Positions 16,383 through 23,867 of a stretch of 34,882 nt of DNA are shown here, piece by piece. The stretch covers positions 1-34,882 of IMG/VR virus record IMGVR_UViG_3300023179_002841; one strand, 5' to 3'. The first letter of the stretch is position 1; every line of letters begins with the position of its first letter. The position numbers were made by a program, and so were the translations under genes. The DNA is from a virus. A model generated the notes under the pieces. The model had not been told where the DNA came from, did no database searches, and was given only the letters and a program-made list of their open reading frames with translations.

Positions 16383-17002
16383 TATGGTGAATCGTTAGTT
16401 GTTATCAATGCGTTTCTATGCTTAAGAGCTTCTTCTACTTTAGTTTTAATTTTAGATAAATTAGGAATAATCTTATTAAGGGCATCATCAAAGTTAAAAT
16501 TTTCATTTTGATAAAATAGTAATGTTGAATAGATATTCAAATATTCCCAAGGATTTTTAAAGTGTATACCATCATTCTCGCCCATTTCTTTTAACCTGTT
16601 AAGCCATTGTTCCATTAAAGTTTGTTTGTCAGCAATTATGGTTTGTTTGGCAGCAATTGTGTCTATATCAACACGTATTTCTTCAATGTCGTTTTTCACA
16701 TCATTGGCAATTCTTGTTCGGATTACTTGTGCAGCAGAATTTATAGTTTGTGCCCACACTAGTGCTACACTATCATAATCTATACCACTACCACTACCTC
16801 CGCCACCGTCACTAAATGAATAATTAAAGCTGCCACCACCAAAGAATTCTTGTCCTGGGATATTTGCATTTGCAGATGTAATTTCATTGGAGAGGTCAGT
16901 CAAAGCAGTAGCTAGAGCAGACAACCCTGCCTCTGTTGCTTCTACTGCTAGGGTGCTAGCTTGTATTGCTAATATTGCTTTTGCCGCTACAAACGTTGCC
17001 AT
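16382..17002 (-). CDS. Probable virion/baseplate-associated protein, unknown
   Basis: 206 residues, no recognised family. The N-terminal third is Ala-rich and helical (MATFVAAKAILAIQASTLAVEATEAG with hydrophobic heptads). A Gly/Ser-rich flexible stretch lies around residues 55 to 73 (FGGGSFNYSFSDGGGGSGSG). A long probable coiled coil follows (about 90 to 145, IRTRIANDVKNDIEEIRVDI), then NPWEYLNIYSTLLFYQNENF and a helical, Lys-rich end. A good TAAGGAT ribosome-binding site precedes the ATG. Coupling to the PAAR gene suggests a partner in the tail tip or baseplate, but this is inference from context. Confidence 0.65.
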   Translation of the reverse strand: MATFVAAKAILAIQASTLAVEATEAGLSALATALTDLSNEITSANANIPGQEFFGGGSFNYSFSDGGGGSGSGIDYDSVALVWAQTINSAAQVIRTRIANDVKNDIEEIRVDIDTIAAKQTIIADKQTLMEQWLNRLKEMGENDGIHFKNPWEYLNIYSTLLFYQNENFNFDDALNKIIPNLSKIKTKVEEALKHRNALITTNDSP

Positions 17003-17037
17003 AGTTTATCCTTATTAAATACTCCTAGTACTATTTC

Positions 17038-17328
17038 TTATGCCAGTTTAATACCAGTCGTGCTCTGAATATATTGATCAGCAAATTGCTTGTCAGTAGC
17101 TTCCATCATCATTATGCTAGCTCTTGAAATTTTAATATTTTTATCTGGATTTACGGTGAATACAAAAGGCATCATTCCTAATCCCTGTTGTCCCATACTT
17201 AATACCATAGGCTTACTAATTGATACATTTGTAGCTGTATCTTCTATAAGTTTACCTATAATCTCTTCACCAGTGTTTAATCTTAAAGTTACTACTTCAC
17301 CTACGCTTGCACCCTTGTCAATAATCAT
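17038..17328 (-). CDS. Small Sm-like (LSm/Hfq-like fold) phage protein, tentative
   Basis: 96 residues. VVTLRLNTGEEIIGKLIEDT followed by a second strand set (NVSISKPMVLS ... PFVFTVNPDKNIKISRASI) resembles the Sm1/Sm2 arrangement of small beta-barrel RNA-binding proteins, and the helical C-terminus ADQYIQSTTGIKLA recalls a conserved protein of T4-like marine phages. RNA binding is not proven, and typical Hfq motifs (YKH) are absent. The start ATG overlaps the stop of glutaredoxin (TAATG) and AGAGG lies upstream, so it is coupled to the nrd genes. Confidence 0.55.
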   Translation of the reverse strand: MIIDKGASVGEVVTLRLNTGEEIIGKLIEDTATNVSISKPMVLSMGQQGLGMMPFVFTVNPDKNIKISRASIMMMEATDKQFADQYIQSTTGIKLA

Positions 17329-17558
17329 TATGCTGCCTCTTTTAGATATTTAGTAAGTTCATTATACCCACCAATGAGTTCATCATTGATAAAGATTTGA
17401 GGGACTGTACGTGCTGTTGGCACTGATTCTAATAGTTCTTCCTTAGTGTAGCCGTCACCTATTTTACGCTCTTCAAATTCTATGCCTTTTTGTGTTAATA
17501 AAGACTTGGCCATATCACAATATGGACAATGGTACTTACTCCATACGATTGCTTTCAT
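17328..17558 (-). CDS. Glutaredoxin (electron donor for ribonucleotide reductase)
   Basis: 76 residues, a compact glutaredoxin. The redox motif is CPYC (Cys11, Cys14), the cis-proline loop is TVPQIFI, and GGYNEL is the glutathione-binding turn. It reduces the C-terminal dithiol of NrdA after each catalytic cycle, the role of T4 NrdC. I chose the ATG at 17558 because GAGGAAAAT lies directly before it and the motif spacing matches the family; the longer frame to 17603 overlaps nrdB. It is placed nrdA-nrdB-grx on one strand with 7 nt between nrdB and grx, which fits co-expression. Confidence 0.95.
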   Translation of the reverse strand: MKAIVWSKYHCPYCDMAKSLLTQKGIEFEERKIGDGYTKEELLESVPTARTVPQIFINDELIGGYNELTKYLKEAA

Positions 17559-17565
17559 ATTTTCC

Positions 17566-18663
17566 TCACATTGTTGGTAGTTCATCATAGTTAATAGCGT
17601 CACTCATAACGCCTATAACATAATTAGTTGATTCGTTTTCCTGTAGTGCTGTTTGTTTCTTACTGGTATCACTATGTTTGTTGAACCATGGGATTGGATT
17701 GGTCTTGACTGTTGTAACATACTTAAGCCCAATATCCTTTAGTCCAGTTGCGGCTGTATAATCTACAAACTCTTTTAGTATATTGGCATTGAGACCTATC
17801 ACAGGGCCTTTCTTAAACAAATAGTCTGCCCAGACTTTTTCCTCACGGATAACATCCATATACATAGCATATACTTCTTGCTCACATTCTTGTTTGGCCT
17901 TGGCGAATCTTGGATCTTCCTTGACCACTTGATTAATAATCCAAGCAGTCCATCCTTTATGTAGTAGTTCATCTTGTAGGATTAGGCTGATAATATTGCC
18001 ATTACCAATAAAGATTTTGTTCTCTACCATGGCTAGGCTTGTGGCAAAACTTACCATAAAGCGGAAGGCTTCTAATGCATAACTGGCATTGAGCGCTAAC
18101 CAAATATGCTTGATATGATGACTTTCAGCCACATCGGTACCTATTTCTTTGAAGCAATTTAGTTGGTGTAGAGCCTCGTAATACCGACCTACACTTGATG
18201 CCATATCTACTATCTCTGAGGTATCGTGTATGGTATTGAATACATCCTTGGGCACATTATATATGTTACGAATAATATGACTATAACTGCGACTATGAAT
18301 ATTAGTCTCGAAGAATGTCCAGTTATATACTAATGCTTCTAGTTCTGGTAAACTAATTATTGGAGTAAAGATTTGGCTAGGGCCACGTCCTTGTAGACTA
18401 TCCAAGGCTGTTTGACGCAATAGATTACTGGTGAATATGTGCTTAACTGCTTCACTGGCATCTTTAAAATCCTGTGCGTCTTTGACTAGGCTGATCTCTT
18501 CTGGTACCCAAAAGAAACCACGTGCTGTTTTTTCATAGTCGGCTATTTTGTTGTACTTGACTTCCTCAAACCTCTGTATGGTAACAGGTCCTTGTGGATC
18601 AAGGAACATCTTACGATGTAGGTAGTCTGTACGTGTCTGTAGGTTGTATTGTTGTTTGCTCAT
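17566..18663 (-). CDS. nrdB: Class Ia ribonucleotide reductase, small (radical-generating) subunit NrdB
   Basis: 365 residues. The diiron/tyrosyl-radical subunit that starts the radical used by NrdA. Recognised residues: Trp52 (FFWVPEE), Asp88 (ALDSLQGR), Glu119, His123 and radical Tyr127 (FETNIHSRSY), Glu198 (YALEAFRF), Glu232 and His235 (QDELLH), and a C-terminal Tyr in NYDELPTM for the transfer path. One oddity: E. coli has ETIHSRSY, with Glu and His 3 residues apart; here an inserted Asn makes them 4 apart. The ATG at 18663 overlaps the nrdA stop (ATGA) and is preferred over the upstream 18681 start, which lies in nrdA. Translation is coupled to nrdA. Confidence 0.96.
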   Translation of the reverse strand: MSKQQYNLQTRTDYLHRKMFLDPQGPVTIQRFEEVKYNKIADYEKTARGFFWVPEEISLVKDAQDFKDASEAVKHIFTSNLLRQTALDSLQGRGPSQIFTPIISLPELEALVYNWTFFETNIHSRSYSHIIRNIYNVPKDVFNTIHDTSEIVDMASSVGRYYEALHQLNCFKEIGTDVAESHHIKHIWLALNASYALEAFRFMVSFATSLAMVENKIFIGNGNIISLILQDELLHKGWTAWIINQVVKEDPRFAKAKQECEQEVYAMYMDVIREEKVWADYLFKKGPVIGLNANILKEFVDYTAATGLKDIGLKYVTTVKTNPIPWFNKHSDTSKKQTALQENESTNYVIGVMSDAINYDELPTM

Positions 18664-20996
18664 AATATACAGGAATCGCAATCCTCTTCAAAATTTATTT
18701 CTGCTAGTTCTAACTTGGGATCAATGTGATGTCCATTAGTCTGTACGGGATCCATCCTTGAACCCTGCTTATTGATTAGGCTATAGTAGAATGTTTTAAT
18801 ACCCCACTTGTGAGCCTGCATCAAATTCTTTGCTATCAATGTTGTGGGTACACGACGATCTGCATAATGTGCTGGATTATAAAATGTATTTGTGCTTATA
18901 CTTTGATCTACGTAGGCAGCAAGTACAGCAGCAGTTTTAATATAACCTACGCAGTCTGTTTGTTCCCACATCAATTGATATTTGTTCCTAAGTTTATGAT
19001 ACTCTGGAACTACCTGTGTAAATGATCCTGCTTTACTTTCTTTAGTACTGATCAAACTCATAGGTAGTTCAATACCATTAGTACTATTGATAACCACACT
19101 GCTACTTTCCACAGGAGCAATGGCCATTAATGTAGCATTACGCACACCATATTGCTTGGCCTGTTCTCTTAATACTTCCCAGTCAAGTTCAGGAGTAAAG
19201 TCTGCTAGTTCATTCACACCCTTGGCTCTACGTTCCCAAGGGAATATACCCTGACCATAATAGGTCTTATCACTGTCCTTACACTTACCACGCTCTTTGG
19301 CTAGTTCAATAGTTGCTTCTGTCAAGTAGTAGGCCTGATGTTCCATCCAACTCTTAACTTCACTAAGAGCAGCAGGTTCACCATACTTTAACCCTCTCTT
19401 GGCGTGCCAGTAGGCTAAGTTAGTAACACCAATGCCTAATGGCTGTATTTCTTCGTTACTTAATTTACTTTGTATGCTTAAGTAATCTTGATAATCAAGT
19501 ATGTTACACAGACTGCGCTGAAGTATACGGCAAGCACGGCGCATATCCTCAGGATGCCTGAACATTCCCCAGTTGATTGACCCCAAGGTGCATAGAGAAA
19601 TGCGGCCTTTTTCGTCGTCAAGTCTCTTGAAACTCTTGGTGGGCAAAAGGATCTCACAGCATAGGTTACTTTGATATATGGTATGGTACTCTGGATCAAA
19701 CGGTCCTTGGTTCATTACATTATCTATAAACACTAGATATATGCGACCAGTATCCGTACGCTCTTTTAGAATACCTCCCTTGAATACTTCCTCAGCACTG
19801 ATTGTCTTTTTTCTCAGTCCTAGTGTGTTTTCATATTTAACATATAATTCTTCAAACAGAACTGTGTTACTGTAGAAGGCTTCATATAGGTCTGGGACTT
19901 CGTTGGGGTCAAAGAAAGTTATGTTTCCTTGTTCTCTGAATCTTCTCCAAAAGAAACTACTAAGGACAACCCCATAATCGAGATGACGGACACGGGTTTC
20001 GTCGGTTCCTTGATTGTTTTTAAGTACAATAAGATCATCAAACTGATAATGCCATATAGGATAAAAAACAGTTGCGCTAGCATTGCGTATGCCTCCTTGA
20101 CTGCAACTACGCAGGTCACTAAACCATTTCTTAAGGAAGGGCAACATACCTGTATGCATGATCTCACCGCCTCTAATAGGACTGCCTAATGGCCTTACTC
20201 GTCCTACCTCTAAGCCTATGCCTGCTCGTTTGCTGGCATATTTAGCCATCATTTCTCCACTAGCAAAAATGCTGTCAAGATCATCATCGCTGCGTATGAG
20301 TACACAACTACTGAACTGCTTAGTGGGAGTGCCAAGCCCAGCAAGAACAGGAGTAGCGAGAGTGAATAAGCCGTCTGAAGCCGCATCATAATAATCCTTA
20401 ATATAACGCAAACGAGCCTTGTTGGGCTCTTCTCGATGAAACACAGTGGCAGCAGCAATCATATAGCGTACCTGTGGTGTTTCATATATTTCTTTTGTAC
20501 TACGATTTTTAACTAGATACTTTTCGATAAGTTGTTCAATGGCAGCATAACTATACTCTTGATCCTTATCGTGATCCAGCATGTCATTCATTCGATTCCA
20601 GTCTGCTTCGCTGTACCATTCTAATAGTTCTTTGGTATATAAACCAGTAGCAATATTACGCTTGACTATATCATATAAATGTGGGATAATACTGCTACCA
20701 TATACATCCTTACGTAACATATGATAACGCTGTCGTCCTGCTACATATTGATAGTTAGTATGTCCAATATCTGGATTAGACTCTACATCAATCAAATCTA
20801 CAATGGCACGTAAGGTAATGCTATCAATTTCCTTAGTGCTGATTCCATCGTAAAAATGTGGGTTACTACGTATTTCAATCATACTTTGGCTGACATCAGA
20901 AACACCTTGGCATATTCTACTGACCTGAGTTTGCCATTTTGTCAGGTCTAATGGCTCTCTACTGCCATCTCTTTTAACTACTGTGATTTTTTCCAT
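18660..20996 (-). CDS. nrdA: Class Ia ribonucleotide reductase, large (catalytic) subunit NrdA
   Basis: 778 residues; reduces ribonucleotides to deoxyribonucleotides. An N-terminal ATP-cone-like region (TVVKRDGSREPLDLTKWQ) suggests possible dATP/ATP control. Active-site residues: Cys231 (QFSSCVL) and Cys469 (SLCTLGSINWG) as the redox pair, Asn444, thiyl Cys446 and Glu448 (SNLCCEILLP), and radical-path Tyr737 and Tyr738 (KTFYYS). The C-terminal dithiol is Cys773 and Cys776 in CDSCIL, a C-x-x-C where E. coli has a longer spacing. A second Cys447 sits beside the thiyl cysteine, where E. coli has Leu. A sigma-70-like promoter lies upstream. It forms an operon with nrdB, grx and the Sm-like gene, bracketed by virion genes. 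Confidence 0.97.
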   Translation of the reverse strand: MEKITVVKRDGSREPLDLTKWQTQVSRICQGVSDVSQSMIEIRSNPHFYDGISTKEIDSITLRAIVDLIDVESNPDIGHTNYQYVAGRQRYHMLRKDVYGSSIIPHLYDIVKRNIATGLYTKELLEWYSEADWNRMNDMLDHDKDQEYSYAAIEQLIEKYLVKNRSTKEIYETPQVRYMIAAATVFHREEPNKARLRYIKDYYDAASDGLFTLATPVLAGLGTPTKQFSSCVLIRSDDDLDSIFASGEMMAKYASKRAGIGLEVGRVRPLGSPIRGGEIMHTGMLPFLKKWFSDLRSCSQGGIRNASATVFYPIWHYQFDDLIVLKNNQGTDETRVRHLDYGVVLSSFFWRRFREQGNITFFDPNEVPDLYEAFYSNTVLFEELYVKYENTLGLRKKTISAEEVFKGGILKERTDTGRIYLVFIDNVMNQGPFDPEYHTIYQSNLCCEILLPTKSFKRLDDEKGRISLCTLGSINWGMFRHPEDMRRACRILQRSLCNILDYQDYLSIQSKLSNEEIQPLGIGVTNLAYWHAKRGLKYGEPAALSEVKSWMEHQAYYLTEATIELAKERGKCKDSDKTYYGQGIFPWERRAKGVNELADFTPELDWEVLREQAKQYGVRNATLMAIAPVESSSVVINSTNGIELPMSLISTKESKAGSFTQVVPEYHKLRNKYQLMWEQTDCVGYIKTAAVLAAYVDQSISTNTFYNPAHYADRRVPTTLIAKNLMQAHKWGIKTFYYSLINKQGSRMDPVQTNGHHIDPKLELAEINFEEDCDSCIL

Positions 20997-21014
20997 TTCT
21001 TATTTTACACAATT

Positions 21015-21043
21015 ATTATATACAAATCTAGCATTTAGGTTAA
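21015..21043 (-). promoter_or_regulatory. Sigma-70-like promoter for nrdA-nrdB-grx
   Basis: Minus-strand TTAACC (21038..21043), 17-bp spacer, TATAAT (21015..21020). The -10 is perfect and the -35 matches 4 of 6. The ATG is 18 nt beyond the -10. There is no TAAATA motif here, consistent with early or middle expression unlike the adjacent structural genes. Confidence 0.6.
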
Positions 21044-22774
21044 AACTTTATATGTATAAGTTAGTTTTCCTGTTTCGTAAGGGATTTGATTAGTATTTAC
21101 TGCTAGATGCTTGTAGGTGATAATAATTTGTCTGTGATTCTGTATGGTAAATATCTGTTCTTTAGCTTGAAAAATTAAATTGATATCCTCTTCAGTGACA
21201 TTGCCTGTTGCATTGGTAGTGATTCCATAACCCACATATTCATAATCATCATAAAAATTGATTATAGATGCGCTTTGTTGATTAGTTCTAAAATCTACTA
21301 TCACTGTTAAGGTGCCTTTTCTTAATCTTCTTGATCTTTCATAAATCTGTCTATCATTGCTGCTAGGATCAAAACTGTAACTCTGATATAGATAGTCAAC
21401 TTCTACGCTCATTGATTCAGGACCAACACCACTGGTATTACTCAAAGGTATGGGGAATCTCATCAATTCAACTTCTGCTAGGCTATGAGTTATTTTTTTC
21501 ACAAAAGTAATATTATTAGCATTTAGTCCATAACCAGTAAACTCACTGACATATGGTCTAGTACTATAACTGTCTGTTCCATATCTAGATAATTCAGTAT
21601 GTCTTGTACTTGAATAATCTAAGTTTAGATTACCTGGTACATCAAACTCCACCTGACCAAATGTGGCATTTTGTACACCACCAAAATTATTACCTACATT
21701 GAGAAATACATTATTAGCACAAAGATTAGCTGTACCCTTAAAAACCTTTATACCCTGTCTTTGAATATATTCAAAGAAACAAGATCTTATAGTATTTTGT
21801 GTAGGGCCAAGATCACTATCAGCTTTGCCTAACTCAATACCCAATCTTGAATTAGTAAATTTACAGTCTGTAATTAAATTTTTATTAATAGGCTGTGTAG
21901 CAAAAATACTTGTTTTCCAGTTTTTAAAAATTACATTCTTAAAAGTATTTAGATTGCTAAAGGTAAATGGGCTTAGAGTAAATTGTGTGCCTAATCTAGT
22001 TTCGTCAATCTTTATGGCCATACTATTAATAGTATCTGGATTTACACTACCTGATACTAAAGGACCAATTAATTCTAGATTTTCAAATTCACATTGGGTA
22101 ACACCATAAAGATCAAATATTACAGATTGTGTAGATGTCCATATGGAAGTTACTGTAGCAGGCCTAACTATTTCAATAGATAGATCACTAATTTTAATAT
22201 ATCTACATTGATTAATTAACTCAATTGGATCATCATCGTCATGTACTGTTTCAAACATTGTACCTGCATTTACAAATTTAAAAATAGTATTACCTTTACC
22301 AGACCCTTTGATATGTGTGTAGCTTGGTAGAGGTATAGTACTATCAAATAGATAAATTCCTGGACCAAATTCAATAATAGCTCTACTATCTCTTCCTGCA
22401 TTGGTATATAATTTTTGTACTATTTCTTTAAAGATATCAGTATTAATACTGGCATTAGATGCAATATCACCTTCTAACATACCGAAGTCACTGGCACTTG
22501 CTCTATCCTCCAGTCTCTTACTGATAGTTCTAAAGAAGCCATTTTGCTTATAGGTATATCGACCTAAGCTAAAAATATCACTATTCTTAGTTAATATCTC
22601 AATGTTTTCTAATTGTGTAGCGTTATTGACTAATGAAGAACCTATGTACAATTGTTTAGTATCAATACACCAGGCAAATTCTCCATTGCTTAATCTAATT
22701 GGTAGATCACTATCTGGTGCAGCGTCCTTAACATCGCTACGAATTTGTATTTTAGATATTTGTACTACAGCCAT
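21035..22774 (-). CDS. Beta-helix (pectate-lyase-fold) tail fibre/tailspike protein
   Basis: 579 residues. The N-terminus (KIQIRSDVKDAAP ... LSNGEFAWCIDTKQLYIGS) is a divergent copy of the attachment module also seen on the giant fibre. A linker and the tailspike head-binding-like signature RASASDFGMLEGD follow (about residue 92). Then comes a right-handed beta-helix: IIEFGPGIYLFDSTIPLPSY, THIKGSGKGNTIFKF, and repeated strand turns (CEFENLELIG, FKNVIFKNWKTSIF, NLITDCKFTNSRLGIELGK, IRSCFFEYIQRQGIKV). The last 180 residues look like a separate beta domain. It may bind or cut host surface polysaccharide; catalytic residues cannot be assigned by eye. GGGGAA ribosome-binding site and a GATAAATAC late motif precede the ATG. 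Confidence 0.8.
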   Translation of the reverse strand: MAVVQISKIQIRSDVKDAAPDSDLPIRLSNGEFAWCIDTKQLYIGSSLVNNATQLENIEILTKNSDIFSLGRYTYKQNGFFRTISKRLEDRASASDFGMLEGDIASNASINTDIFKEIVQKLYTNAGRDSRAIIEFGPGIYLFDSTIPLPSYTHIKGSGKGNTIFKFVNAGTMFETVHDDDDPIELINQCRYIKISDLSIEIVRPATVTSIWTSTQSVIFDLYGVTQCEFENLELIGPLVSGSVNPDTINSMAIKIDETRLGTQFTLSPFTFSNLNTFKNVIFKNWKTSIFATQPINKNLITDCKFTNSRLGIELGKADSDLGPTQNTIRSCFFEYIQRQGIKVFKGTANLCANNVFLNVGNNFGGVQNATFGQVEFDVPGNLNLDYSSTRHTELSRYGTDSYSTRPYVSEFTGYGLNANNITFVKKITHSLAEVELMRFPIPLSNTSGVGPESMSVEVDYLYQSYSFDPSSNDRQIYERSRRLRKGTLTVIVDFRTNQQSASIINFYDDYEYVGYGITTNATGNVTEEDINLIFQAKEQIFTIQNHRQIIITYKHLAVNTNQIPYETGKLTYTYKVLT

Positions 22775-22793
22775 TGATATTCCCCTTATAGGG

Positions 22794-22801
22794 TATTTAT
22801 C
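22794..22801 (-). promoter_or_regulatory. T4-late-type promoter motif (GATAAATA) for the beta-helix gene
   Basis: Minus-strand GATAAATAC, 19 nt before the ATG, followed by the small inverted repeat CCCT-ATA-AGGG that contains the ribosome-binding site. Confidence 0.55.
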
Positions 22802-23513
22802 ATAGACCGTAGTATTGTTCTACCCTGTCAAACCAACGATGACTCCAGTGGTTAAAATCCTTGCTTTCTAAAACAAATTGTTGATACTGTGGTTCTCCCC
22901 ATTGTCCAGGGCTGGTTTCTGGGGGTCTAACACACATCATAATCACACCCTTGCGTATGTTAGTACCATATACAGCATTATGAGCCAGTGCATAGGCAGT
23001 GATCTGTAGATAGTAGTCCTCTATCCATTCTAATTTTTTAGGCTTGTTAGTCTGTTTGAAGTCTAATATACTGGGTTCACCATCGTGCATACCCACGCAA
23101 TCTGTAGTTCCAGCATAGAGTTCTGGATAATATAATGGAACTTCATTGCCCCATATCTCATTGATATCAGCAAAGCCCTCGTCAATAACCTTTTTGGCCA
23201 TTAACAAACTTTGTTGGGCATAGGGATTGCTTACACTATCTTTGATACCTTCGCCTTTGATATAGCGTTCTAGGAAGGTATGCATCCTAGTACCTCGGGC
23301 AGCAGCTTCTGTAGTTATGGCCTGTGCTTGTGCGTGACCAACACGATTGCGCCATTCCTTTAAGGCCTGTTTGGCTTCTTCTGGTTTGGTCTTATCTAGA
23401 ATAGTTGTAACACTGGGTACTCTACTACCATCTGGGCAAGCATATAATCTTTTACCTGCTGATTCTTCTCTGGTTAGATTCTTGTATTCGTATATAGGAT
23501 TTAGTAATGTCAT
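22800..23513 (-). CDS. PD-(D/E)XK exonuclease (Cas4/RecB-like)
   Basis: 237 residues. Nuclease signature in order: RVPSVTTILD (about 31 to 40), RGTRMH (73 to 78), Glu124 in GNEVPLY, Asp138 in GTTDCVG, Asp151-x-Lys153 in ILDFKQ, and Gln170...Tyr174 in YYLQITAY, the motif IV helix of Cas4/RecB-family exonucleases. Similar single-domain exonucleases occur in T4-like cyanophages, where they are thought to act on host or recombining DNA. The ATG at 23513 has no ribosome-binding site and begins only 6 nt after a perfect -10 box, so the mRNA is probably leaderless. No other start fits before residue 70. It is set between virion genes but with its own host-type promoter, so it is probably expressed early. 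Confidence 0.85.
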   Translation of the reverse strand: MTLLNPIYEYKNLTREESAGKRLYACPDGSRVPSVTTILDKTKPEEAKQALKEWRNRVGHAQAQAITTEAAARGTRMHTFLERYIKGEGIKDSVSNPYAQQSLLMAKKVIDEGFADINEIWGNEVPLYYPELYAGTTDCVGMHDGEPSILDFKQTNKPKKLEWIEDYYLQITAYALAHNAVYGTNIRKGVIMMCVRPPETSPGQWGEPQYQQFVLESKDFNHWSHRWFDRVEQYYGL

Positions 23514-23519
23514 AGAGCA

Positions 23520-23547
23520 ATTATACTATTTTTTATTATTTTGTCAA
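23520..23547 (-). promoter_or_regulatory. Strong consensus sigma-70 promoter, probably giving a leaderless exonuclease mRNA
   Basis: Minus-strand TTGACA (23542..23547), 16-bp A-rich spacer, TATAAT (23520..23525); both boxes are perfect. Six nt (TGCTCT) separate the -10 from the ATG, so transcription should start at or next to the ATG. Confidence 0.85.
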
Positions 23548-23867
23548 CGTCTTCGGTTGAGTGCGCTCTTTGCCATATTTTTTGTAAGGTTACCTTTGTT
23601 AGGGTCACCACCTGACTGGGATGGCATTTCTGCTGCGCTGGTCTTTAACTTTACACCTTGCGGGTCAAAACTACATATTTCAGCAAAGCTAGGGTTGGCT
23701 TCAAAACGTGGACCAAATTTGCTAGGGCTGTCTATACGTTGCCCTAGCACATTTTGTGTTAAATTGCCTAATGCGTTCCAATTGATTACTTCTGGATTGC
23801 CTGCACTATCAGCAGCATTACGTTTGGCTACTAATAGATCAAATAGTTTATCTTGGTTTTCAATTAC
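23544..23867 (-). CDS. Open frame with no start codon; possible -1 frameshift extension of the 316-aa gene upstream
   Basis: A 107-codon open frame (VIENQDKLFDLLVAKRN ... NMAKSALNRRR) begins at the TAA of the preceding gene. It has no ATG, GTG or TTG until a GTG at 23750, which lacks a ribosome-binding site. It is in the -1 frame of the upstream gene, whose last codons are ACA AAA AAA AAG TAA over a nine-A run (23868..23876); A-AAA-AAG is the classical bacterial -1 slippery heptamer. Slippage would give a 423-residue protein. The sequence reads as real protein (EVINWNALGNLTQN, ICSFDPQGVKLKTSAAEMP). The alternative is a one-base sequencing or assembly error in the homopolymer. No known domain is recognised. 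Confidence 0.55.
   Translation of the reverse strand, partial: VIENQDKLFDLLVAKRNAADSAGNPEVINWNALGNLTQNVLGQRIDSPSKFGPRFEANPSFAEICSFDPQGVKLKTSAAEMPSQSGGDPNKGNLTKNMAKSALNRRR

Noticed and set aside
23544-23750. 68-codon ORF starting at GTG 23750 as a stand-alone gene
   Set aside because: The GTG has no ribosome-binding site, and the open frame extends upstream to the A run, so an extension of the previous gene explains it better.
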